From NCBI GenBank assembly GCA_029448655.1, contig JACCLO010000005.1:4030001-4094000 (forward strand): 64,000 nt of DNA, given 5' to 3'. A program made the translations under genes and the position numbers. Of this stretch, positions 22,074 through 33,705 are shown piece after piece. The stretch comes from Wolfiporia cocos (lineage: Eukaryota; Basidiomycota; Agaricomycetes; Polyporales; Phaeolaceae). The notes beneath the pieces were generated by a model. It searched no databases. It worked only from the letters and a program-made list of their open reading frames with translations, and was not told the origin of the DNA. The first letter of the stretch is position 1. Every line of letters begins with the position of its first letter.

Positions 22074-23262
22074 TGTCACAAGAATTCTCCTAGTTTCCCT
22101 ATATTTCTTACTATTTTTCCGGCAATTCTACGAATTATCTACGACTTTCTAGACCAATAACTAGCTTATCTGGTTCATAAGTTAACGGTTACATACGTGC
22201 CGAATGATGGCCGCGCTATCTCCCGTAACGACGGTCTTATCTTATCACTAGTAGTTACCATCAGTCACATGTCTAGTTCTAGCCAATCGGACATTCTGTC
22301 CGGAAGCAGTCAGCGTATAAACGTCAGCGGACCGGGCTTTGGTCACGCCCCGTCTTTGTAATGACACGAGCGCAAAACGCTATTTGTGCGGCCTACGCCG
22401 CCTTTCTATATCCCGGTTTTGATTGTGTCACAGACTTTCTCTATGCAGGTCTGGACTCCCTCGCTATAGGACGCACGCGCGGCGCTAGGCGTACGCCGCG
22501 TCTCTGCGCTGTAGCCACCTCCGGCGTCTCCCAGTTATTGCAGGTCACCTGGTCGCCTGGTTAGCGCTGTAGGGTAGCGCGCGCCTCAGGTACCGTCACT
22601 AATGGTCACATTGTTACATGTCTCGTTACCTAGCACATGACCCAGTAGATAGCGGTGCACAGACCACGTCTTTAGGGCGGTCTCGGTAGTAGATACAAGC
22701 ATGTATATAATACGACGAGATGTGGGTTAATACCCCATCTCTCAGATTCTCGACAATGGTGTATCACCCTTTCTTGCTCATCGCTGTGTGATCTCCTGGC
22801 CCGGGGCCCGTATCTCTCCTACCTTGTCTGTGAGGTTAGCAACTATGTCGGCGTACACTAGGAATGGGGGATGCCCTATCCCACGTAGCCTCTGCGCTCA
22901 CCGCTGGCTGTTGCCTCATGGCCTCGACTGTAGGCCTGTATGGATCCCCCCTGAGCCCAGGGGTCGCACAGACAGTAAGTCTGTGTCAGATCGGTATATG
23001 TATTAATTGCGTATTACTCAGTACTTAGGTACCTGGGGACTTGTACATACAAATACGGACATTAGCATTATCTAATAAGACTGTTAGGGGTCTTATTTAT
23101 CATGTATATATACTAGCCTTGCTGAGCGCTATTGCCTCAGTTCTATTCATTGCATTCATACTATCAAGTAACACCCGTGTTGTATCCTGCTTAACAGCTA
23201 CTACTTTTCGCCTAACCAGCAAAACCCTTCAAGAATAACTAGTAAGTTGTTATCTTGTGTTA
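22074..23262 (+). repeat. Family B 3' LTR, containing a C-type solo LTR
   Basis: TGTCACAAGAATTCTCC ... CTTGTGTTA, preceded by the polypurine tract at 22061-22073 (aaggggggggtaa-like). Without the nested LTR and one target duplication it is 621 bp, matching B1 and B2. Its right border at 23262 cuts into a plus-strand gene. Confidence 0.92.
22426..22988 (+). repeat. Solo LTR, family C variant (563 bp)
   Basis: TGTCACAGACTTTCTC ... CTGTGTCA with flanks gattg (22421-22425) and gatcg (22989-22993). The other B LTRs read gatcg here, so the left copy of the duplication has undergone one C-to-T change at a CpG. The hairpin GAGATGTGGG ... CCCCATCTC is at 22717-22741 after CATGTATATAA. Confidence 0.88.
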
Positions 23263-23879
23263 CATCGCAGCAGGAACACCCAACGTGTTCCTCAACAATA
23301 TCAGCTTTGACAAAGACTACATGCATGGGTCATTCGCCAACGCCAGCGAGACATTGCGTAAGTCTCCCCTTCCCTAACCAGCTGTTCCGCTCATCACTTC
23401 ACCGTCATACTTTCCACTTGGCTGTCATAATGGTTCGATCTATTGGGCCATGTCCAATTCGACTTGATCGTTTGGAATGGTCGTTTGGCTTTGCACGTGC
23501 ACTGACCCTCCCAACAGAGAAACTGTTTGCAAAGCCAACAGAAGACATCAACAACGAGGAGGAGGAGGAGGAAGCAAACATCGAGCTGCCTAAGCTCAAG
23601 CCGAAGCCAAAGAAGTCCGGTACGCATAAGTGCAAGCCCAAGGCTGTGGCCACAAAAGTGGATCCCCCGGTCCCATCTGGATCAGGTGTCAGATCGGATG
23701 GGGCGACAATGGTCCCATCATCCTCCGCTCCAACACCCTCGGTCCCACTACCACACCACGTCCCATCATCAGCCACATCTGTCCAGCCAGCTGATGGCCC
23801 ATCCTCATCAATTGGGACAATCACACTGAGTCTACAGCCATCCGCCACCACACGCAAGGACAATGTGCCCCAGGACAAT

Positions 23880-24273
23880 TGACACAAAACGCCTAAGGGC
23901 GTACCGTCATCAAGGGCCTTCTACCAAGGCAAGGTGGGACCCCCAGACGAGCACGCATAAGTCTTAGAGTTAGGAGGGAAACGCCCCAACGTCTAGAATA
24001 ACAGTTCTGGGGAGTAAGCCCCAGAACGTCGCGGCTTAAGTACATGAGGAGACGTCGCATATCTACTAGAGACCCGCCCTAAAGGCAGGGTCTGTGCGCA
24101 GCGTTAGTGCTCCTAAGTCATGTGCTACTTATGTAAGCCACAACCATGTGACCTGTACAGCGGGGTAGGCACCTATACCGCTACGCTACTTCTACAGAGT
24201 CCATTCTATGACACGTGACGTATATACCATGAGTCCCTTGGTTCGAGACAGGGGGGGTACCGATTCTGTGACA
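23880..24273 (-). repeat. Solo LTR, family H (394 bp)
   Basis: On the plus strand it runs tgacacaaaacgcc ... gattctgtgaca, flanked by acaat (23875-23879 and 24274-24278). In sense orientation it starts TGTCACAGAATCGG and ends TTTGTGTCA. It has the CAGACCCTGCCTTTAGGGC module and a perfect 9 bp hairpin. Confidence 0.9.
24004..24027 (-). promoter_or_regulatory. TATA-proximal stem-loop in LTR H
   Basis: In sense orientation GTTCTGGGG-CTTACT-CCCCAGAAC: nine paired bases, with the same loop as families C and E but different arms. Confidence 0.6.
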
Positions 24274-24621
24274 ACAATATGAAGACGACTTCCACATCTC
24301 CAGATGCAGGTCCAGCAAGTGAGTCTTTCAACCCCCTTCAAACAATGGCCGATACTGACATGGATTGATTCAGTATCCAAACCTTGTGCTGGAAAAAAGC
24401 ACAAGGAGCAAGAGGAACAGGAAGATTTGGGCCCTGAGCACAAGCGGAAGACTCGGAGTGCAGCACAGGCAGTCCTTCCTGATGGCATCAATCCTCTGTT
24501 GGGACTGGACAAGCTGTCTCTCCCTCCGGGAAAGGAGAAGAAGAAGAAGGGTGGCAAGAAATGGTCGTCATGGGCCTGTATCTTGCATGCTATCCGTGCT
24601 TGTATTTGTATTTCTCGTTGA

Positions 24622-24900
24622 ATGAATGCATGAATGTGGAACAATATATGCCTAGCGTGCACTGAGATTCATGCAGCATGAGTTGGTGTGAGCCAGGGCT
24701 AGAGCTATATTATTATATTGTTATATTGTTATGTGTAAAGCGCTACGACATAGTGCAATGTATGACATGGTGTACGATGTAGCTGATAGTGTAGCTATAG
24801 CGTAATGCATACACAGCGAGTAGTGTAGTGTATTGCATACAGTGTATAGTATTCAGCATATAGTATCCAGTGTATACCCAGGCTGTGTACTAGCAATCAA
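24622..24900. other. AT-rich spacer, nothing recognised
   Basis: No coding frame or repeat boundary seen. It contains imperfect tandem tattatattgttatattgtt-type repeats and several gtgtatagtattcagcatatag-like short repeats. Confidence 0.5.
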
Positions 24901-27155
24901 CAGGGGACGAAAAGTCGCAATATGGCAATGTTGTGAGAGCAGTCCAATGTTGTAAGGCGGATGTTCATACCTGGAGCGAGTCGGCGCGTGGGGCTGAGCA
25001 AAGTCATGTGACTAAGCAACTTCAATAGAAATTGTTCTAATGCCACACGAAAGCAATGGCACGGGAATTTCAATCGAAGAAATGTGTGTACATGAGTGGG
25101 ATATTTGTACTTGAAGTGAGGCGGCGCGCAGGGCTGACAAAGTCACGTGACTATGTTGTGCCGCTGCATGTAGAGTCGCTCCAGGTATGAATATCTCCTC
25201 GCATGTGCACATTACTTCGATTGAAATTCTCTTACCGCTTGCTTACTTGCGGTATTACAGACCGATTTCGATTGAGCTTAGTCACGCGACTATGCTGTTT
25301 CCCTGGTCGGTATCAATGTATCCCTGTTGTACTAAGACTGATCAATGCCCATTAGTCAGCCTCATTCTCGCCTCAACATGTTCCAGCAGGCGAGTGATTG
25401 CAAATGCCATCTAATGTGACACAGTACAATCTGTGGGACTCACCAAGCTTATGCCTTAGGTTGTAGGCGAGCTGGGGAGGAAGACTATATAAGCGCAGCA
25501 GGGTGATGGATGCTTCTACAGTGCAAGCCGAGAAGAATAGAACTAAGATTAATAAGTGTATAACCTATGTCTTAAATACAGGGATAGCGTATCTACTATA
25601 CAGCTAGACCCTAGAAGGAATGGTGGCTGAAAGCCGGTTAGGCGTCAGTGGGTAAACTACTCTACAATGACTGTGGTAAGACCGGTAATGGCCGAGCCAA
25701 TGGGATAAAGAGAGCGTGTGGTGCCACCTTTCGGTTAGGCATGTGAATACGGGCACAGCCCGGGTATAGGAAGGCCGGCGTGCTGGTACCTTGAGGGACA
25801 ATAGCGATTGGCTATGTCCAGGGGTGACTAAGGCCGTGAGGCCAAGTCGTGCGTCATAGACTGGTGATATGGAAGTGCCGGTGGTGACGTGGTAATGAGG
25901 GCCTTGCGGCTAACTCAGGAATTGCAGTGCCCCGATGCTAGAAGCACAGTGGTTGCGTGGAGCCGGGGCTAGAAGCCCGGAGGTTGGATTATACTGGGGG
26001 CGAGGCGCAGAGCGCTGGAAGCCTAATGGTTTATCCGTTGGTAAGGACTATGCCGCAAAGACAGGAAGTCCGGGTTGTGCATAACACCGAGGCTAGAAGC
26101 CCGGAGTGCGGGTATGCCGGTGATGCACGTGTGATGCGCGAGGCTTTGCAGCTACGCATGTGATGGTAGTTAGGCTTTGCAGCTAGACGGACCGGTGTGG
26201 CGACAGCTTAGTCAGCTTGTTGTGCCATGTTGCCAATTATGCAAGTGGCGCTCGATAGTACGCTGTAGGCCTAAGGTACGACTGGGTGGCATGACTGGTA
26301 AGGCCTATTTGGCCGGTAAGGTTCCGTTGTATAACCTCGGCAGGTGTGGCATGATGGGATAAGTCCCGGATAACATAGTAGCGGCTGTAGAAAGGCCAGA
26401 TAATGTGCTAATTATGTGCGCAAAATTGCTAATATCCCAGATCTGTGACACGAGGGAGGAATCGAGAAGGGAGGATTGAAGTTTGTGATCCAGGCTCTAC
26501 TTACAATGGAGTATATAGGGCAGTAGTCACGGCTCGCCTCCAGCCACCTCCACATCTGCTGAAAGGCGATATGAACGGCAGTGTCACAAGGCACACGGGG
26601 GGAGTCTGGAGCAAGTTTGAGGTCTCAAACAATTGAGCAAGACCAGTGCAGACATTAGACAACCGCTGTGCAGGCATAGAATGACACATGCAAAAGCCCA
26701 AGACGTGGCGAGAACTGACATTCAAACATGCATCTAGTTAGAGGCCGAAGTCCCTCTCTGCCGAGCCCAAACGGACCACACAGCTCTTGGGACAACAGAC
26801 ATGTCCTGACGGACCGTGTTGAAAGCAAACGCAATTGGGCACAGCCAGCGACATGTAAGAATGACAAGCAATGGCTCGGCTAAGTCACAGAACACCACGG
26901 GGCACATTGTACAGTCTGCTTTTCAGCCCGACGAGCAACATCTGCGCTGCCTCGCCCCAAGTACGAATATCCCACTCACGTACGCACATTTCTTCGATTG
27001 AAATTTCCTTGCCATCGCTTTTGTGTGGCATTAGAACAATTTCTATTGAAGTCGCTTAGTCACGTGACTTTGCTCAGCCCCGTGCACCGCCTCGCTCCAG
27101 GTACGAACATCTGCCTTACAGCATTGGACTGCCACATCGCGACTTTTTTCCCCCT
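24901..27155. mobile_element. Fold-back element with about 235 bp terminal inverted repeats
   Basis: The left arm (about 24901-25130) and right arm (about 26944-27155) are inverted copies with roughly 85-90% identity by eye. The ends read CAGGGGACGAAAAGTCGC and, reversed, CAGGGGGAAAAAAGTCGC. CAGGG ends recall hAT-type DNA transposons, but no 8 bp duplication is visible (left gcaatcaa, right ccgtttgc). Each arm has the palindrome AGTCACGTGACT or a one-base variant, and part of the arm is repeated again inside (25140-25300). No transposase frame is present. A D-like LTR occupies the centre. Confidence 0.65.
25417..26450 (-). repeat. D-like solo LTR (1034 bp)
   Basis: On the plus strand it starts tgacacagtacaatctgtggg, as the D LTR at 35947 does (tgacacagtacacctgtggg), and ends cagatctgtgaca. 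The interior has the same chain of 'gaggctagaagccc', 'aaggccgtgaggcc' type short repeats as D. The flanks (taatg left, cgagg right) do not match, so this may be a recombinant or the duplication may have decayed. Confidence 0.7.
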
Positions 27156-27485
27156 GCCGTTTGCCACCACCGTTCTTACCTTTGCACTAATACACTACTA
27201 GCCCTTATGCACTACTGGCCTTTACACTACTAATCTTTATACTACTAACCTTTAACCGTTAACGCTGACACGTTAACACGCTAATCCTTAACACAATCCG
27301 GTCAGCTTGCAAGGCTGTTATCTGCATATATTGATTGAGTGCATGACGGATTGGTGGGGGATGTACCGAGCATTCTATGGATTGTAAGAGGTGTGTAAAG
27401 GTTGCAGGGGCTATATAGTGAATTGGTGATGTCGAAGTCTATCTGTTGTATGTAATGTGCGGGTCAAAGTGTCCACTGTGCCTAA
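27156..27485. other. Non-coding low-complexity stretch
   Basis: Repeated short motifs of the type cactactaacctttac and gttaacacgctaatccttaac; nothing else recognised. Confidence 0.5.
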
Positions 27486-30307
27486 TCACAGGTCTCTGAG
27501 TTCCGAGTGCTAAGGCTGGGGCCCATCCTCATCGTCCTCCTTGTTGGCTGCGACATCCCGGAGTACGATCTGGTCCCTCCACCGCCTATAGTGCCGCATG
27601 CTGATCATCAGCCATGGCTGTGCGGTGGTTGCTCCCTTAGGAAGCACGCTCTATTGCCTGGTCCGCTTCTTGCTTACCTTTTACATGTGGCTCCTGCATG
27701 CATTTGGCAACCACCACAGCCCTTTGAACAGTTGCCACAGACTCACTCGTACCAACTCCGAATCCCGCCTTGATGTGATCCACGTCATCAGCCGCTGATA
27801 GTCGTGAAGGTACGTCGCCCTCAGCCAATGATTCAAATTAAGCAAGACCGGGTCTCCCTTTGGTGGGAGGAATCAGTCGAACAGGGTGGTCTTGAAGGTG
27901 TCCGACACCCTCCACACAGCCCCATGAAGTGGCAGCTCAAACGACCGAAAGACATCAATGTCCACCGCGTTCCGCTTCTTCGCCGTCAACGTCACATACA
28001 ACGGTGTCTCTCTCCAGTGTCCGTTCGGAGTAAGCGCAATGATGTTATAGAGCATCTGCTGCCAGATCATCGTTACCTGATGATCCATGCTCTCCTGGTC
28101 TTGTTCCTCCTTCTTCGAGTCCACGCTCCCACCCTCCAGCTCTCCCTCCTCCAGTGTCATTGGTGGCACCACCGGCTGCATCGGAATGTCCTGCTGGTCC
28201 AGACCAAAGTCAAAGTCCTCCAGCATCTCTTTCCTGACATGCTCCACCGAAAGGGTCTTCCCCCAACTGAACTGGTTGTCCACGTCGGATGTCATGCAGG
28301 AGGCCTGATAAACCCGTAGCAGAAGCCAAACACTGTGATAAGCTGGTTCATGTTCGGCACGTTGTACAGGTATGCCAAGACCTCCTCGTCAACTATCCGG
28401 ATGGTGCTGAGCTGATAGGTGTGATGGTCTTGCTGGTCCCCCTCTGGGCGGCAATCCATCTGATCCCCACAATCCTCTATAATTCCACCCACGAAATACA
28501 ACCCTTGGCTGTCGTCAACGGGTGCAAACTCGTTCAGATCTTCATCCAAACTCACGTACAAGTCGTTGTTGAAGCTCCCATTGTTCCTGTTCATGTGCAG
28601 ATACCGCCAATACATCGCCTATCTCATCACCTTCACTTCGTGCCACTTCTCTCCTGGACGGTAAATCAGTGCATTGAGCATGTAAACCATAACCGCCCCC
28701 AGCGCCAGCGACGGCCACCACAGCTGCCACTCGCTGGGCATGAATTTTATGTTGTGCAGCACGTAGTTGATCCCCACAAGCCGCATCATCTTCAGGTCCC
28801 TGATAAAAAGAACATTGTCAAAGATGATTGTAGTAGAAGGTTATAAGCAGATTGTTGTCAGATCACATAAGAAGGCGGCAAATTGTCGCACTTACCAATA
28901 CAGGTTTGGCGGGACGCTCAAGATGCTCCTCTGCACAAAGCAGTCCGTTACCATGCTAAATATGGCCAGCGCCTCACTCAGCGGGACATGCACTTCAAAC
29001 CGTGCAGTGCCGGTCTGGTCCCGAGAGCAGTCGTACACTTGGCTGAGCAATTGAATATTGTCCAGCAGCCCGTCGATCTTCTCTGGGAAAAGGTCTGGTG
29101 CCTTGTGGCGTCAAAACGCACCTTGGTGCTGCTGGTATGTCGCCATCTTCTCTGTCATGTACGTGCTCATGTACACCACTTGGTTGTCCTTCCCCACACT
29201 GTGCAGCTCGCAATGAAATCTTGCAAAGTCCACCAGCTGACAGATCTTGTCAAGGTGGAAGTAATTCCGTGATCGAAGCAATCTCTGCAACTTTCGCTGC
29301 AGAACAGAAGGCATTACCAGCTGGAGAAACTTTTTGTGCGCTTGGGACAGTCACTGCAGTACCCGGCCCTCCTTGCTCATCTTGATCCCAATGTCAATCC
29401 AATGCTTCGTGGTGTCCATCCGCTCTGTGTCTAAGTGCTCCAGCATATCAGAAAGCTGAAGCTATTGCTGATCCATGTCGTCAATATGATGTCTTGTCGT
29501 GTTCTTCATCTCATGAATCTCATGCACGAAGAAAGTATTCTTTATTTGCCGAATACCATCCATCGATCACAATAGCTTCTCTTTGAATTCTTTCAACGTC
29601 TCCCAGAGAAGTTCGTGGATGGATGGATGAATGATGCCCTCCACATCATAGGATCAGATCAGCGCCGTGCTGTAATCTGGCGGCCAATGCGTAGCCTCCT
29701 CTGGCGTTGTGTCCACCACAGCAGGCCTCAAGCACATCTTATAAAAGTATGCAATGTCCTTTTGCGAGATCAATGGTAGTTGATGCGGGCTGTACAGAGC
29801 TGAGAAGAAAATCCTGATCTATTAACGGGTCCTCAAGTTGCAGAACATCGTGTAAGCAACCTTGTACAGTAGAACCTGCTTGTTCAGATCCTGGACAACG
29901 ATCAGCGATCAATAGAATGGTGGTGGGGCCGTACGGATACAATGACATATCCTGACTGAAATAGGCACCGTCAGATGCACCATTTCTGTCAGGGTGTGCC
30001 TAAACATAGGAATAGGGTATATGGCAGGCACAGAGTTGAAGGGGAGATCTCATGATATCATAATGAGTAAGTCGTAGTCCCTGAACACTTGGGGATGTTG
30101 ACATTGATGGACACCATGCATTTTAAGCTGTGGATTGACCACGATGTGGGATTGGTCACCCTGATGGTCGATGGGACCGGCCATAACAAAGTCCACATAG
30201 GCTTTAATGTTGAGCTCATTGCCCTTGAGGAGTTCCTTTGTCCTTGCGACGAAGATTACCAGCACCATGGTAGCATTTGGCAGGATGTCATCGAGAAAGG
30301 GTGGCAT
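27486..30307 (-). pseudogene. Decayed minus-strand gene of unknown function
   Basis: Consecutive minus-strand open pieces run from 30307 (MPPFLDDILPNATMVLVIF) through 29739-29948, about 29460-29600, 29111-29314 and 28292-28615 to 27873-28295. They read as parts of one large soluble protein (for example LNIKAYVDFVMAGPIDHQGD, LDKICQLVDFARFHCELHSV, VDEEVLAYLYNVPNMNQLI), broken by stops and frame changes. Plus-strand ORFs here are His/Gln/Leu-rich and look like shadows. I cannot name the family. Small introns could account for some breaks, but in-frame stops inside otherwise smooth coding make a pseudogene more likely. Confidence 0.5.
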
Positions 30308-30489
30308 TGTTTACGGAGGGATTATATATGGAGGTTGTGTATGGGTTTGTCCTTGGATGGGATGGAAGCAGGAAAGTCTGTGTACATTTTATACAGCTGT
30401 CGCCTGTTATACTTGTTTGGCTGATCTGCCAACTTGCGTTTTATGCAACCGTTTGCTTTGAATTTTACTATGAGATTGCCTAGTTCTCA

Positions 30490-31010
30490 TGGTTGCCCTT
30501 TGCCTCTGTCTGCGTCGCTTGTCTCTGCTTGCCTTTTGTAGCCTGTGATGCGCAAGTGTTAGGCCTGCCAAGGATGACAATACAATGTTTGTTAGTTGAT
30601 TTTGCTTGTTTTTGATTGCTGGCTGAGTGGAGGGAGGTAAGTGGTATTTTATGGGGATTACTGTATTGGTAGGGGGAAAATGGAATGGGGGAAGAGATGT
30701 TGTTTGATAAGGACAGGGTTGTTGTTGTTGGAGATTGGAAGATGGGGGGACGATGAGAGGGGATGATAGGTTATATGAGGATTGGATAAAAGGGATATGG
30801 GTGGGATGGAAGGATATGAAAGGAGTGGGATTTAGGAGAAGTTATATGGAGGGAATTGAAAGTTGAGAGAATTTATGGGGAATTAGATGGGAATTATTTG
30901 TTGAAAGGGAGTGGGATTGAATGGGGTTAACTTAAATGTGCTGTGAGTGCGAGGAGTGAAATGATTTGAACAATGAACGGCTCGTAAAGTTTAAGGTTTA
31001 AGGTTCAAGT
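30490..31010. other. G/T- and purine-rich non-coding stretch
   Basis: Strong strand bias (ggg, gga, gat and tt runs) with no credible ORF. Nothing recognised apart from base composition. Confidence 0.5.
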
Positions 31011-31067
31011 TTAATTTTAATTTTAATTTTAATTTTAATTTTAATTTTAATTTTAATTTTAATTTTA
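31011..31067. repeat. Hexanucleotide microsatellite (TTTTAA)n
   Basis: About nine uninterrupted copies of a TTTTAA period. Confidence 0.95.
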
Positions 31068-31287
31068 GGGGTTATGAGACGCCATAGGGTGTCTAACCCT
31101 GCAATCTCATCACTAGGGTGCCATCCCTAGCTAGGGCATGACCCCTACAGTACTACTGCCTTGTTCACTACTGTATCTATTTATCCTGCAGTAGTAGCAC
31201 AATTGTGCGCCCAGCTATTCTGCAATTGGACGTGCCATGTATTCAACCAGTGGTGCCTACATGGCAGCTCACACACTGTGTCCAACC

Positions 31288-31380
31288 ATGTCGGACGTGG
31301 ATGTCCACTGCTGGGTGGGGTCACATGCGGCTATGGGTAGATAGACGCTCACCCAGCGGTGGACATCCACATCCGACATG
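31288..31380. repeat. Inverted repeat with 30 bp arms
   Basis: Left arm 31288-31317 (CATGTCGGACGTGGATGTCC...) and right arm 31351-31380 are complementary at 28 of 30 positions, with a 33 bp loop. The arms share the 'tccgacatg ... gtccacc ... gggtgggc' words of the minisatellite units that follow, so this is probably two opposed repeat units. Confidence 0.8.
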
Positions 31381-31420
31381 GCCGGACGGACAAGGGTGTC
31401 AAAGTTGATGTCACAAAATA

Positions 31421-31666
31421 TTGAGTCATTCTGCTTCAGCAAGCCAGATATCATGCTTGGATCCTCTCACAGTGAATCTGAAGGGAACACAGGACCAGTA
31501 TGAGAGGGAGGAGGAGGAGTGGAGGCTGCACGGGTGGAGATGGGATGGGGACTCAATGAACATTGATGATGATGAGAGCCCTGTTGCCAAAGACTTTACT
31601 GATGAGAGTGGGGATGCCGAGGTGGATTTGGATTTAGTGAAGGTGCTGAATGTATTCAAACCATGA
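31421..31666 (+). CDS. Small hypothetical ORF, possible terminal exon
   Basis: 81 codons of acidic composition (EREEEEWRLHGWRWDGDSMN ... VDLDLVKVLNVFKP) ending where the minisatellite starts. The composition looks more protein-like than neighbouring frames, but there is no homologue I recognise and no upstream exon. It may be a remnant exon. Confidence 0.25.
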   Translation: MSHSASASQISCLDPLTVNLKGTQDQYEREEEEWRLHGWRWDGDSMNIDDDESPVAKDFTDESGDAEVDLDLVKVLNVFKP

Positions 31667-32830
31667 GGCCAACTCTGACAGGCCAAAAAATCCGACAATG
31701 TCGGATGCTCATGTCCACCACTGGGTGGGCGTCTATTATTCAAACCACGAAGCCAACTCTGACAGGCCAAAACATCCAGCAATGTCAGATGCTCATGTCC
31801 ACCACTGTGTGGGCGTCTATTTATCGCAGTAATATACAGGCCAATAGATTACTAGAAATGTGCAGAAATGCGAAATTATGCAGCAGAAATACCTGGATTG
31901 GAAGAAATTTTCAAACCACGAAGCCAACTCTGACAGGCCAAAAAATCCGGCAATGTTGGATATGCATGTCCACCACCGGGTGGGTGTCTATTATTCAAGC
32001 CACGAAGCCAACTCTGACAGGCCAAAACATCCGACAATGTCGGATGCTCATGTCCACCACTGGGTGGGCGTCTATTTATCGCAGTAATATACAGGCCAAT
32101 AGATCACCAAAAAATCACAGAAATGCGAAATTATGCAGCAGAAATACCTGGATTAGAAGAAATTTTTAAACCACAAAGCCAACTCTGACAGGCCAAAAAA
32201 TCCGGCAATGTCGGATGCTCATGTCCACCATGGGTGGGCGTCTATTTATCGCAGTAATATACAGGCCAATAGATTACTAGAAATGTGCAGAAATGCAAAA
32301 TTACACAGCAGAAATACCTGGATTGGAAGAAATTTTTAAACCGTGAAGCCAACTCTGACAGGCCAAAAAATCCGACAATGTCAGATGCTCATGTCCACCG
32401 CTGAGTGGGCGTCTATTTATCGTCATAATTTACAAGCCAATAGATCACCAAACAATTACAGAAATGCAAAATTACACAGCAGAAATACTTGGAGGAAATT
32501 TTCAAACCACGAAGCCAACTCTGACAGGCCAAAAAATCCGACAATGTCGGATGCTCATGTCCACCACTGAGTGGGCATCTATATATCGCCATAATTCACA
32601 AGCCAATAGATCACGAAACAATAATAGAAATGCGAAATTACACAGTAGAAATACTTGGACGAGATTTTCAAACCGTGAAGCCAACTCTGACAGGCCAAAA
32701 AATCGGGCAATGTTGGATGCTCATGTCCACCATGGGTGGGCGTCTATTTATCGCAATCATTTACAGGCCAATAGATCACCCAAAAATGACAAATATGCGA
32801 AATTATGCAGCAAAAATACATGAATAAAAC
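31660..32830 (+). repeat. Minisatellite array, about 8 units of 80-175 bp
   Basis: Each unit begins caaaccacgaagccaactc, contains the mini-palindrome TCCGACAATGTCGGA, then ccaccactgggtgggcgtc. Long units add tttatcgcagtaatatacagg and a stretch ending gaaatacctggattggaag. Short (about 80 bp) and long (about 170 bp) units are mixed. The units are diverged, so this is not a freshly expanded array. Confidence 0.9.
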
Positions 32831-33107
32831 AGAAAATCAAAGCTGCAGAGCCAGATGCAGTAGGCTCAAAGCCCCAGTCATGTTGGATTCATTGTGCATC
32901 CAATATAGGACACCCATTCATTGCAGAAAATAGAGGCAATTTATTTTGATCTTAACCTTCTGCTAGATTCATTTGGTTCTGCTTCATAATTTTGTGTTTC
33001 TATGGATCTGTTGGCATAGCAAGTGCACTGTTGGCTGTGTTAAATAGGTCTCTTGAGTGCATAGTGTACTCAACATGGTCTGATCCATTTGTCTGTTGTG
33101 TCCAGTA

Positions 33108-33705
33108 TGACACAGACATACCATCTGTGGGACTGGCCCATAGCCAGGGTAGTCTTAATAGCCCTACGCCGTATTCCAAGGTCCATGGCACCTGTGGAGA
33201 GGCGGGGGTGACAAGCGAGTCTTGATGGCAGTACGCCGGGTGACAAAGCTGACGTCCCTAGACAAGCGAGCCAAGGACTAGGAGAGGAATGGCAGCCCAC
33301 AAGATAGCATGAAAGAGGGTGTCATTACCCTACGTCGAGAATGCTAAACATGAGGATGCAAGTCCTCATGCTAGCGCATATATACATGGGGGTGCACCAG
33401 TACCTACGAGCCTGTCCTAAGGCACGAGGGTCTGTGCGTGTAATGCAGAGAGAAGGTAACATAATGACAAGGCACCAGTAATGGCGCCGAGTCATGTGGC
33501 ATAGGGGTAGAGACGCCAGTAATGGCACTCTGGCATAACATGATGGAAGACACCTGTAGGGGCGCTTCCACATAGAGGGTGGTGTCGGTAATGGCGCCCA
33601 TGCATAAGGTGAGTGACGCTACTGAGGATAGCTACTTACAAGGCGTAGAATGGCGTAATAAATCCTATAAAAAGTAGCGGCGACATCCCAGAATAATCTG
33701 TGACA
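33108..33705 (-). repeat. Solo LTR, family G (598 bp)
   Basis: On the plus strand it runs tgacacagacatacc ... aataatctgtgaca, flanked by cagta (33103-33107 and 33706-33710). Sense orientation begins TGTCACAGATTATTCTGGG. It carries CGCACAGACC, CATGTATATATG and a hairpin at 33349-33370. Confidence 0.92.
33349..33370 (-). promoter_or_regulatory. TATA-proximal stem-loop in LTR G
   Basis: Sense orientation CATGAGGA-CTTGCA-TCCTCATG: eight paired bases with a CTTGCA loop, followed by AGCATTCTCGACG. Same position and loop type as in C, E and H with unrelated arms. Confidence 0.6.

Larger units (their letters stand above)
23263..24621 (+). pseudogene. 3' part of an intron-containing gene of unknown function, split by LTR H
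   Basis: The upstream end is replaced by a family B LTR. The exon at 23263-23358 encodes FLNNISFDKDYMHGSFANAS. A GTAAGT...CTGAC...CAACAG intron (23359-23516) joins it in frame to a segment with a run of Glu and Lys/Pro-rich repeats, then a Ser/Pro-rich linker. LTR H (23880-24273) interrupts. After removing it and one duplication, the frame continues to a second intron of 55 bp (GTGAGT...CTGAC...TTCAG, about 24327-24381). The final exon encodes a basic tail (KKHKEQEEQEDLGPEHKRKT ... KKKKGGKKW) ending at 24621. That frame and two splice patterns agree across the insertion argues this is a real gene. I do not recognise the family; the charged, low-complexity tail suggests a nuclear protein or a transposon-encoded protein. 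Confidence 0.65.

Noticed and set aside
23247..23882. The continuous 211-codon ORF as the true protein
   Set aside because: Its first codons lie in a family B LTR, and the better model splices out 23359-23516, joining FANAS... to the KLFAKP segment in frame.
27804..28846. Plus-strand ORFs of 171 and 185 codons as a real gene
   Set aside because: His/Gln/Leu/Val-rich composition typical of antisense shadows; the minus strand has more protein-like pieces over the whole 2.8 kb.
31660..32830. Possible CRISPR array
   Set aside because: The units are diverged tandem repeats of 80-175 bp without distinct spacers, in a eukaryotic retrotransposon setting.
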